This document shows positions 36,172-43,761 of a stretch of 61,249 nucleotides of DNA, piece by piece (the first letter of the stretch is position 1; every line of letters starts with the position of its first letter). This DNA is from Massilia sp. Root335 (GTDB lineage: Bacteria > Pseudomonadota > Gammaproteobacteria > Burkholderiales > Burkholderiaceae_D), in the NCBI RefSeq assembly GCF_001425685.1, contig NZ_LMCY01000003.1:60388-121636 (forward strand). The letters run 5' to 3'. The translations under genes were made by a program, and so were the position numbers. The notes beneath the pieces were generated by a model. The model saw only the letters and a program-made list of their open reading frames with translations, made no database searches and was not told the DNA's origin.

Positions 36172-39062
36172 ACCTGCCCCGTCCATCCCCGCTCCCGCGC
36201 CGGCTGCGTCCGGTCCAGGAACTGCTGGCGCGCCTGCTGCCGCGCTCCCTCGTCGGCCGCGTGTTCACCGTCTTCAGCCTCACCCTGCTGCTGTCGATGG
36301 GCACGGGCCTGGGCCTGTTCTACCGCTACCAGTTCCTGCAGCACGTCGAAGAAACGCAGGACACCGCGCTGACCCTGGTCGAGGTGGCCACGCAGACGAT
36401 CGAGGACAGCGTCGTGATCGGCGACTACGACACGGTCAAGCGCACGCTCGGCAAGATGCTGTTCCAGTCGCCGTTCAAGCGCGCCGAATTCATCGACGTG
36501 GCCGGCAGCACGATCCGCGTCGACGCGCCGCGCGTGACGCGCGCCCTGGCCCCGCGCTGGCTGACGGCCCTCATCGCCGACAAGCTGTACGACGTCAACC
36601 GGATCGCCAACGTGGGCGGCAAGGATTACGGGGTCGTGCGCCTGCAGTTCGACGAGGAGAAGCTCGCGGCCCAGCTGTGGAGCCTCGTGCTCGACACGGC
36701 GGGCGTGGCGCTCGTCGTGTTCATGGCCAGCCTCGCGCTGATGCGCACGCTCGTGCGCAGCTGGCTCGACAGCCTGGGCCGCCTGCGCTCGTTCGAGAAC
36801 GACGTGGCAGCCGGCCGGGTCACCGCCGAAGCCGCGCTGCTGGCCGACGCGCCGACGGAAATCCAGGAAGCGATCCGCGCCGTCAATCGCGGCGCCGCCA
36901 GCCTGCGCGACCAGTTCGGCCAGCGCATCGACTCGCTGATGAACTCGCTCATGCAGCACAAGAGCGCGATGGACCAGGCCGCGATCGTGTGCGAGGCCGA
37001 CGCGGCCGGCGTCATCGACGGCGTGAATGACCTGTTCGTGACGAGCAGCGGCTTCACCCGCCCCGAGGTCGTGGGCCAGCGCCTGGCCGACGTCGGCCGC
37101 CCGGCCGGCGCGCGCCTGCCGTGGCAGCCGTCGGACCGCGTCTGGAACGGCGAAGTCGTGATCGCCGGGCGCCATGGCCGGCGCCACTGGTATCGCACCA
37201 TCGTGCCGATGTTCGACGCGGCCGGCGGCGTCGAGCGCTACATCTGCATCGACATCGACATCACGGAGCGCAAGGAATTCGAGCGCACGATCGTCGAGAA
37301 CGCGCAGCGCCAGACCCTGATCGCGGAACTCGGGCGCAAGGCGCTGGCGGCCAACGGCCTCGAGGAACTGTTCGCGGACGCCGCCGCCGCCGCCGCGCGC
37401 GGCCTGTGCGCGCCCTGCGCCGGCCTGTTCGAGATCACGGCGAACGGGATGCTGCTGCGCGCCGGCGCCGGCTGGCTGGCGCCGGCCGCGGGCCTGCAGC
37501 TGGGCGACGTGCCGGGCGAACCGCTCGCCGCGGGCGAGCGCGCCGCGCGCCGCAAGTGGTTCGCGCCGCTGGCGGCCGTGCACAACATCGCGGCCGGCAT
37601 CGACACCGCGATCGTGTGCGGCGAGCGGATGTTCGGCGTGCTCGGCGTCTATGCCGACGGCACGCGCCGCTTCGGCACCGACGACGCCAACTTCCTGCAC
37701 GGCGTCGCGAACATCCTGGCGACGGCCGTGGAACGCCACGAGGCGCGCAACCGCCTGACCTGGCTGGCCCAGTACGATCCCCTGACGAACCTGCCGAACC
37801 GGCGCCGCCTCGCCCACTGCCTCGAGGAAGCCATCGCCCGGGCCGGGAACGACGGCGGCCGCGCGGCCGTCATGTTCATCGACCTGGACCGCTTCAAGAA
37901 CGTCAACGACATGCTGGGGCACGGCGTGGGCGACCAGTTGCTCGTGCAGGCCGCGAAGCGCCTCCTGGGCTGCGCGCGCGACGCCGACGTCGTGGCGCGG
38001 CTGGGCGGCGACGAGTTCGCGCTCGTGCTGCCCGCGCTGGCCAGCGACGGCGACGCCGCGGCCGTCGCCGCGCGCGTCATCGAGGCGCTCGCGCAGCCCT
38101 TCTATCTCGAGGGCCAGCCGCTGTTCGTGTCGGCCAGCGTGGGCATCGCCACGTATCCCGAGAACGGGCGCGACGCCGAGTGCCTGCTCAAGAACGCCGA
38201 CACGGCCATGTACGGCGCCAAGAACGGCGGCCGCAACAACTACCAGTTCTACGTCGCCGAGATGCACGAGAATGCCACGCAGCGCCTGCAGACCGAAGCC
38301 CAGCTGCGCCAGGCGCTCGAGCGCGGCGAATTCCTGCTGCACTACCAGCCCAAGCTCGACCTGGCCACCGGCATCATCAGCGGTTTCGAGGCGCTGCTGC
38401 GCTGGAACCATCCGCAGCGCGGCCTCGTGCCGCCGCTGGAATTCATCGCCATCCTCGAAGACACGGGCCTGATCCTGCCCGTCGGCGAATGGGTGATCGG
38501 CGAGGCCTGCCGCCAGCTCAAGGCGTGGCAGGCGCAGGGCATGGCGGTGCGGCCGGTGGCGATCAACCTGTCCGCGCGCCAGTTGCAGCAGGCCGACTTG
38601 GCCGGGGCCGTCGAGCGCATCGTCGTCCGCGCCGGCGTCGACCCCGCGCTGCTGGAATTCGAACTGACCGAGTCGATGCTGATGGCGAACCCGGAAGCGG
38701 CCGTCGAGATCCTCACCCGCATCAAGACGCTCGGCATACGCCTGTCGGTGGACGATTTCGGCACCGGCTATTCGAGCCTGGCCTACCTGAAACGCTTCCC
38801 GCTGGACGCGCTCAAGATCGACCGCACCTTCGTGCGCGACCTGCCGGACGATGCGGACGATGCGGCGATCACGAATGCGGTGATCCGGCTGGCGCACACC
38901 CTGAGCCTGAAGGTCGTGGCCGAGGGCGTCGAGAACGTGGCGCAGCTGCGCGCACTGGAGCAATACGGTTGCGACGAGATCCAGGGCTATTACGTCAGCC
39001 GCCCGCTGCCGGCCCAGGGGTGCGCGGCGCTGCTGGCCGGGGCAGCGGTGGCGGCGGCGTGA
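36168..39062 (+). CDS. Membrane PAS-GAF-GGDEF-EAL c-di-GMP enzyme
   Basis: A 964-residue bifunctional c-di-GMP protein. Helix 1 is at about 33-53 (VFTVFSLTLLLSMGTGLGLF), a periplasmic loop of about 115 residues follows, and helix 2 is at about 170-195. Then come a PAS domain (about 265-380), a GAF-like domain (about 385-530), GGDEF (ARLGGDEFALVLP near 612) and EAL (FEALLRWNHP near 739). The cyclase site GGDEF is intact and preceded by RDAD five residues upstream, a product-inhibition I-site. The EAL domain keeps NLSARQ, FELTES, DDFGTGYSSL, LKIDRTF and VVAEGVEN, so both activities are possible. ATGA overlap with the binding-protein gene argues for joint function. The longer upstream frame was rejected. 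Confidence 0.93.
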   Translation: MNLPRPSPLPRRLRPVQELLARLLPRSLVGRVFTVFSLTLLLSMGTGLGLFYRYQFLQHVEETQDTALTLVEVATQTIEDSVVIGDYDTVKRTLGKMLFQSPFKRAEFIDVAGSTIRVDAPRVTRALAPRWLTALIADKLYDVNRIANVGGKDYGVVRLQFDEEKLAAQLWSLVLDTAGVALVVFMASLALMRTLVRSWLDSLGRLRSFENDVAAGRVTAEAALLADAPTEIQEAIRAVNRGAASLRDQFGQRIDSLMNSLMQHKSAMDQAAIVCEADAAGVIDGVNDLFVTSSGFTRPEVVGQRLADVGRPAGARLPWQPSDRVWNGEVVIAGRHGRRHWYRTIVPMFDAAGGVERYICIDIDITERKEFERTIVENAQRQTLIAELGRKALAANGLEELFADAAAAAARGLCAPCAGLFEITANGMLLRAGAGWLAPAAGLQLGDVPGEPLAAGERAARRKWFAPLAAVHNIAAGIDTAIVCGERMFGVLGVYADGTRRFGTDDANFLHGVANILATAVERHEARNRLTWLAQYDPLTNLPNRRRLAHCLEEAIARAGNDGGRAAVMFIDLDRFKNVNDMLGHGVGDQLLVQAAKRLLGCARDADVVARLGGDEFALVLPALASDGDAAAVAARVIEALAQPFYLEGQPLFVSASVGIATYPENGRDAECLLKNADTAMYGAKNGGRNNYQFYVAEMHENATQRLQTEAQLRQALERGEFLLHYQPKLDLATGIISGFEALLRWNHPQRGLVPPLEFIAILEDTGLILPVGEWVIGEACRQLKAWQAQGMAVRPVAINLSARQLQQADLAGAVERIVVRAGVDPALLEFELTESMLMANPEAAVEILTRIKTLGIRLSVDDFGTGYSSLAYLKRFPLDALKIDRTFVRDLPDDADDAAITNAVIRLAHTLSLKVVAEGVENVAQLRALEQYGCDEIQGYYVSRPLPAQGCAALLAGAAVAAA

Positions 39063-39080
39063 ATCGGCTAAGATAGCGGT

Positions 39081-40277
39081 ATGCCAGAAAATCGAATCCA
39101 GGTGGCGCGCCGCGTCGACGCCATCGAACCCTTCCGCGTGATGGAAATGGTCAAGGCCGCGGCCGCGATGGCGCGCGCCGGCCAGGACGTCATCAGCATG
39201 AGCGTCGGCGAACCGGACTTCACGGCGCCCGACATCGTCGCGCGCGCCGCCGTGGACGCCATCCAGCGCGGCGCCACGCAATACACGGAATCGCTCGGCC
39301 TCCCGGCCCTGCGCGACGCCATCTCCGCCCACTACGCCCGCGCCCATGGCCTGGACGTGGCGCCGCAGCGCATCGTCGTGACGGCCGGCGCGTCGGCCGG
39401 CCTGCTGCTGGCCTGCGCGGCGCTCGTGGCCGAAGGCGACGAGGTCTTGATGCCGGACCCGAGCTACCCGTGCAACCGCCATTTCGTCAGCGCGTTCGGC
39501 GGCCGGGCCGTGCTCGTGCCGTCCGGTCCGGCCGAGCGCTACCAGCTGACGGCCGCCCAGGTGGCCGGGCGCTGGACCGAACGTACGCGCGGCGTGATCG
39601 TCGCGTCGCCTTCGAACCCGACCGGCACCTCGATGACACCGGACCAGACGCGCGACCTCGTCGCGGCCGTGCGCGCGCGCGGCGGCTTTTCCATCGTCGA
39701 CGAGATCTACCAGGGCCTCTACTATGGCGCGCAGCCGGGCGACCGCGCGACCAGCGCCCTGTCGTTCGGCGACGACGTCATCACCGTCAACAGCTTCTCG
39801 AAGTACTTCAGCATGACCGGCTGGCGCCTGGGCTGGCTCGTGCTGCCGGAAGCGCTCGTACCGGCCGTCGAAAAGCTGGCGCAGAACCTGTTCATCTGCG
39901 CGCCCGCGATCGCCCAGCATGCGGCGCTGGCCGCGTTCGACCCCGAAGCCATCGGCGTGTTCGAGGAACGGCGCCAGGAATTCCGGCGCCGCCGCGATTT
40001 CCTCGTGCCCGCGCTGCGCGACCTCGGCTTCCAGGTGCCCGTGCTGCCGGACGGCGCGTTCTACGTGTATGCCGACATCGGGCAGGTCGCCCACCGCGAC
40101 GCGCACGACAGCAGCGCGTTCGGCATGGCCGTGCTGCGCGATGCGCTGGTGGCGATCGTGCCGGGCGACGACTTCGGCTTCGCCGCCCCGAAGCGGCACG
40201 TGCGCTTTTCCTACGCCACGAAATACGAACGGATCGAACAGGCGGTCGACCGCCTGGCGCGCCTGCTCAGGCGCTGA
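39081..40277 (+). CDS. Class I/II PLP-dependent aminotransferase
   Basis: A 398-residue fold-type I aminotransferase, AspC/aromatic-like. It shows VISMSVGEPDFTAPDIVARA at the N-terminus, IVVTAGASAGLLLACAAL, and VIVASPSNPTGTSM. The active-site lysine is in NSFSKYFSMTGWRLGW near residue 240, and the arginine region is HVRFSYATKYERIEQAV. It resembles enzymes annotated as pyridoxal-phosphate-dependent aspartate or alanine transaminases; the amino donor cannot be fixed. It starts 18 bp after the GGDEF-EAL gene and its last 11 bp overlap the 3' end of the convergent kinase gene. Confidence 0.9.
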   Translation: MPENRIQVARRVDAIEPFRVMEMVKAAAAMARAGQDVISMSVGEPDFTAPDIVARAAVDAIQRGATQYTESLGLPALRDAISAHYARAHGLDVAPQRIVVTAGASAGLLLACAALVAEGDEVLMPDPSYPCNRHFVSAFGGRAVLVPSGPAERYQLTAAQVAGRWTERTRGVIVASPSNPTGTSMTPDQTRDLVAAVRARGGFSIVDEIYQGLYYGAQPGDRATSALSFGDDVITVNSFSKYFSMTGWRLGWLVLPEALVPAVEKLAQNLFICAPAIAQHAALAAFDPEAIGVFEERRQEFRRRRDFLVPALRDLGFQVPVLPDGAFYVYADIGQVAHRDAHDSSAFGMAVLRDALVAIVPGDDFGFAAPKRHVRFSYATKYERIEQAVDRLARLLRR

Positions 40278-41658
40278 AGGTTGCGTCCGGCGCGGGCGCG
40301 TCGGCGACGACGGCCAGCAGCGCGCTGGCGCCGACCGGCTTGACGAGATAGCGGTCGAAGCCGGCCGCCAGTCCGCGCGCCGCGTCGGCCGGCTGGCCGT
40401 AGCCCGTCAGCGCGATGGCGTACGGACGCGCGCCGTCCTGCTGTGCGCGCAGCGCCTGCATCAGCGCGAGGCCGTCGAGTTCGGGCAGGCCGATGTCGCA
40501 CACGATCACGTCCCAGCGCTCGCCGAGCGCGTGCGCCAGGCCCGCGCGGCCGTCCGCCGCGCACACCACGTCATGCCCTTCGACGGCCAGGATGTCGGCC
40601 AGGGTGGCGCAGGCGTCCGCATTGTCTTCCACGAGCAGGATACGGCGGCGGCGCGTGGCCTGGGCCGGCTCGGACCGGACGGGCGCGACGGGCAGGCCGG
40701 CGGCGCGCGGCAGGCGCACCGTGAAGCGGCTGCCGCATCCGGGACCGTCGCTGTGCGCCTCCACGACGCCGCGGTGCATGCCGACGAGGTTGCGCACGAC
40801 GTTCAGGCCCACGCCGAGCCCGCCCTCCGAGCGCGCCAGCGAGCGCGGCCCCTGCGTGAACAGGTCGAAGATATACGGCAGCACGTCGGGCGCGATGCCG
40901 GTGCCGTTGTCGGCGATCGTCACCACGACGTCGTCGGGCCCGGCCTGCGCCGCGAGCCGCAGGCGCCCGCCGTCGCCCGTGTACTTCGAGGCGTTGCCGA
41001 GCAAATTCGTGAACACCTGGGCGAGGCGGACCTTGTCGCCGGCCACGGCGACGTCCGCGGACGGCAGCGCGACGTCGAGCGCCTGGCCGCGCTCCGCGAT
41101 GCGCGGCTGCACCGTCTCGACGGCGTGGCGCAGCACGTCGGCCAGCGCCAGCGATTCGACGTCCAGCGTGATCTTGCCGCTGCTGATGCGGGCCGCGTCG
41201 AGCAGGTCGTCGAGCAGGCGCGCCATGTGGTCGACCTGGCGGCCGATCACGCGCGCCAGCTTGAGCTGCTGCGGCGCGGCGCCCGGGTCGCGCTCCAGCA
41301 GCGACGCCGCCATCGCCAGCGGCGACAGCGGGTTGCGCAGTTCGTGCGCCAGCATGGCGAGGAATTCGTTCTGGCGCCGGTTGACGGCTTCGGCATCCTC
41401 GCGCTGGTATTCGGCGTTGACGGTGGCGAGGACCAGATTTTCGTTGGCCTCGCGCAGCCGGGCCAGGGCGGATTCCAGCGCCAGCCGTTCCTCGGCCTCG
41501 CGCCGCGCGAGCAGCTGCGCGGCGTCCACCTCGGCCTCCAGCGCGCGGATGCGGCGCAGCAGGTGTGCGTCGGACCGCGCGTCGTCCAGGCCGTCGCGCA
41601 CGACATCCTCCCGGGAACGTGGTGCCGCGGCGGGCGGCTCTTGTCGGTACGTTCCCAT
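40267..41658 (-). CDS. Hybrid sensor histidine kinase (coiled-coil, HisKA-HATPase-REC)
   Basis: A 463-residue soluble kinase with no sensor domain other than an N-terminal charged coiled coil (residues about 25-95, LRRIRALEAEVDAAQLLARR onward). HisKA has NEFLAMLAHELRNPLSPLAM near 103. The ATPase has NLLGNASKYTG, IADNGTGIAPDVLPYIF and GGLGVGLNVVRNLVGMHRG. The receiver from about 340 has ILLVEDNADACATLADIL, VIVCDIGLPELDGLALMQ and LVKPV. Its start lies 9 bp after the KaiC-like gene stop, so it is probably the output kinase of that operon, fed by the ATPase rather than by a direct ligand. In frame it overlaps the 3' end of the aminotransferase. Confidence 0.9.
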   Translation of the reverse strand: MGTYRQEPPAAAPRSREDVVRDGLDDARSDAHLLRRIRALEAEVDAAQLLARREAEERLALESALARLREANENLVLATVNAEYQREDAEAVNRRQNEFLAMLAHELRNPLSPLAMAASLLERDPGAAPQQLKLARVIGRQVDHMARLLDDLLDAARISSGKITLDVESLALADVLRHAVETVQPRIAERGQALDVALPSADVAVAGDKVRLAQVFTNLLGNASKYTGDGGRLRLAAQAGPDDVVVTIADNGTGIAPDVLPYIFDLFTQGPRSLARSEGGLGVGLNVVRNLVGMHRGVVEAHSDGPGCGSRFTVRLPRAAGLPVAPVRSEPAQATRRRRILLVEDNADACATLADILAVEGHDVVCAADGRAGLAHALGERWDVIVCDIGLPELDGLALMQALRAQQDGARPYAIALTGYGQPADAARGLAAGFDRYLVKPVGASALLAVVADAPAPDATFSA

Positions 41659-41667
41659 CGTCGTCCT

Positions 41668-43128
41668 TTACTTGTGCGGCTCGCGCCGCGTGGGGTAGCC
41701 CGTCATCAGGGCATCGAGGTTCGTCACGTGCGGCGAGACCTCGATGCCCGCATCGGTGATGCGGTATTCGCGCAGCTCGTTGCTGTGGCCGGTGCCGCGC
41801 ACCTTAATGACGGTCATGAACTTGCAGACATGCCCTTCCACTTCGGCGAAGCGCATCGACAGCACGGCGTCCGCCAGGAAGCACAGGTTGTCGATCGAGA
41901 AGCGCCAGTTCGGCGCGTTGTCTTCGAAGCCGACCGTGACGAGGGCGGTCACGCCGCGCCGCGACAGCAGCGACAGCGTGCGGAACACGGCCAGGCGCAG
42001 GTCGTAGCGGAATTCCGGCGCGAGGTACAGGCCGATCTCGGACAGCGAGTCGATCACGACGCGCGTCGCGCCGGTGCGTTCGATCGCTTCCGTCAACTGG
42101 TCGAGCAGTTCCTCGACGGTGAGCGACAGCGACAGCGATTCCAGCACCGTCACCTGGCCGTCCTGCACCAGCTCGATGAGGGCCGCGTTGTGCAGGCGCG
42201 CCGTATGCTTTTCGAAGAACACGGCGACGCCCTTCTCGCCCTGGGCCGCGCCGGCCTGCAGGAAGCGCGTGCCGAGGATCGTCTTGCCGATCCCGGTGGG
42301 CCCGGACACCAGCATCGTGTGGCCCTGCGGCAGGCCGCCGTGGAGCATGTCGTCCAGCCCGGCCACGCCGGTGGGGACAGGGCGCGCCGAGGTGGCGACG
42401 GTCCGGTAGGCGCCGCTGCCGGGCGTCAGCTGGCGCGGATAGACGCGGATGCCGTCGTCCGTGATGCGCAGCGTGTGCGCGCCGGACATGTGGGCCTGCC
42501 CGCGCATCTTGATGATGCGGATCTTGCGCACCACCGAATCCTCGTCCAGGTTGTGCGACAGCGCGATCATGCCGTCGGCGACGGTGATGATCGGGTTGGC
42601 CTCGACGTCGGCCTGGGTGTATTCGCCGATCAGGAACGTCGTCGCCTGCCACGTCGCCATGCGCGAACCGAGTTCCTGCACGAAGTGCTGCAGGTCCCAC
42701 AGGCCTTCGTTGCCGCTGCGGGCAGTCTGCACGACGGAGCGGAACGAATCGACGAACACGAGGCTCGGCGCGAAATCCTCCACTTCGCGCATGATGCGTT
42801 CCAGCACCCCGCTGAAATCGCCCGCGCGCAGGTCGTCGGCCAGGTTGACGTAGCGGATGGCGGAGCCGACCTTGTCCATGTCGAAGAACGAGAACTGCTG
42901 CTGGTAGCGCAGCATCTTCAGCGGCGGCTCGCCCAGCACGGTGAAGAACAGGGCGCGCCGCTCCGGGGTCGCGAGCGAAAACATGATCTGGTGCGCGAGT
43001 GTCGTCTTGCCGCTGCCGGGTGCGCCGGCGATCAGCGTGAACGAAAACTCGGTCAGGCCGCCGCCGAGAAGAACATCGAGCCCTGGCACACCTGTGCACA
43101 ATTTCTCCAGGGTTACTTTTCCGCTCAT
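41668..43128 (-). CDS. Double-domain KaiC-like ATPase
   Basis: A 486-residue RecA-type ATPase with two KaiC domains, like cyanobacterial KaiC (about 519). Domain 1 has LIAGAPGSGKTTLAHQIMFS near residue 36 and PSLVFVDSFRSVVQ. Domain 2 has LVSGPTGIGKTILGTRFLQA near 276 and TRVVIDSLSEIGLYLAPEF. By-eye comparison with KaiC shows no obvious Ser-Thr pair at the 431/432 phosphorylation position (segment NLCFLADAVLSM), so autophosphorylation may be lost. The start at 43128 follows AGGAG and overlaps the upstream gene by ATGA. The frame upstream to 43356 belongs to the overlapping gene. No KaiA or KaiB gene is in the window. In non-cyanobacteria such proteins are linked to signalling rather than to a proven clock. 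Confidence 0.92.
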   Translation of the reverse strand: MSGKVTLEKLCTGVPGLDVLLGGGLTEFSFTLIAGAPGSGKTTLAHQIMFSLATPERRALFFTVLGEPPLKMLRYQQQFSFFDMDKVGSAIRYVNLADDLRAGDFSGVLERIMREVEDFAPSLVFVDSFRSVVQTARSGNEGLWDLQHFVQELGSRMATWQATTFLIGEYTQADVEANPIITVADGMIALSHNLDEDSVVRKIRIIKMRGQAHMSGAHTLRITDDGIRVYPRQLTPGSGAYRTVATSARPVPTGVAGLDDMLHGGLPQGHTMLVSGPTGIGKTILGTRFLQAGAAQGEKGVAVFFEKHTARLHNAALIELVQDGQVTVLESLSLSLTVEELLDQLTEAIERTGATRVVIDSLSEIGLYLAPEFRYDLRLAVFRTLSLLSRRGVTALVTVGFEDNAPNWRFSIDNLCFLADAVLSMRFAEVEGHVCKFMTVIKVRGTGHSNELREYRITDAGIEVSPHVTNLDALMTGYPTRREPHK

Positions 43129-43583
43129 TGCTTCTGCTCCTCTTGATTCTTCTGCGGCGTACCGACCGCCCCGGTTTCGGTCAGCAACCGTGTCGTCAAT
43201 GCCGGGCCGATGAGGGCCCCCAGCTGCCGCACGAAAATGCCCATCAATTCCTCGTGTGTCGCGGCCGCCTCGGCAGGGTCGGCGCCCGCCAGGTCGTTCT
43301 CGAGGGCGGTCAGCAGCAGCGTGCTCGTCCGGCGCCCGAGGTCGACGCTGAGCCACGGCCGGGGCGGCGCCAGCAGCCGCGCCGAGCGGGTGAACAACGC
43401 GACGAACCCGCCTTCGCCGATCAGCGGCACCAGTTGCCGGCCCAGCCTCGACCAGGGTCGGATGAGCGCCTGGGCATGGCCGGGACGCGCGATGTCGGCC
43501 TTCCTGCCGGACGTCGTATCGGCGGCAACCGGCTGCGCTCTGTTTTCGTCTTTATCCATGCAGGGTGATGTCGGGGTTCTCAT
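43125..43583 (-). CDS. Small protein coupled to KaiC-like gene, unknown function
   Basis: A 152-residue protein whose stop overlaps the start of the KaiC-like gene (ATGA). The N-terminal 40 residues are charged and variable-looking. The conserved-looking part is LVPLIGEGGFVALFTRSARL followed later by AAATHEELMGIFVRQLGALI and GPALTTRLLTET, with probable amphipathic helices. I recall similar LVPLIGEGGF...ALTxRLL proteins beside KaiC-like genes in related bacteria, but this is memory and not checked. No KaiB-like thioredoxin fold is evident. Start options are GTG 43619, ATG 43583 and ATG 43559; 43583 fits best with the TATAAT box at 43624-43629. Confidence 0.7.
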   Translation of the reverse strand: MRTPTSPCMDKDENRAQPVAADTTSGRKADIARPGHAQALIRPWSRLGRQLVPLIGEGGFVALFTRSARLLAPPRPWLSVDLGRRTSTLLLTALENDLAGADPAEAAATHEELMGIFVRQLGALIGPALTTRLLTETGAVGTPQKNQEEQKQ

Positions 43584-43623
43584 GCCATGCGGCGTGGCCT
43601 CGGCTGGCACGCGCGTCACCGGG

Positions 43624-43629
43624 ATTATA
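43624..43629 (-). promoter_or_regulatory. Predicted -10 box of the KaiC-like operon
   Basis: A perfect TATAAT read on the minus strand, followed by a predicted start near 43617 and a leader of about 34 nt to ATG 43583. The upstream -35 region (GAATTT, 17 nt away) is weak. The 43640-43670 region is strongly AT-rich. Confidence 0.45.
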
Positions 43630-43761
43630 ACGTGAGACGCAACGTTAAATTCTTTAAATTGTTGTCAATACTGCCAGCACATCCCGTCGTCGCGCCCACT
43701 TTCCGCCGCGCGGCGGGCGGTGCTACCATCGCACCCTCGTACCACTCAGGAGCCGTCCACG

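Noticed and set aside
36141..40199. A very long open frame on the minus strand (about 1350 codons), and similar frames opposite bamA, smc and ligA
   Set aside because: They lie antisense to well-supported genes, encode low-complexity Arg/Ala/His-rich sequence, and are expected in high-GC DNA. No domain is recognisable in them.
43584..43619. GTG start at 43619 for the KaiC partner gene
   Set aside because: It lies at or before the predicted transcript start from the TATAAT box at 43624-43629.
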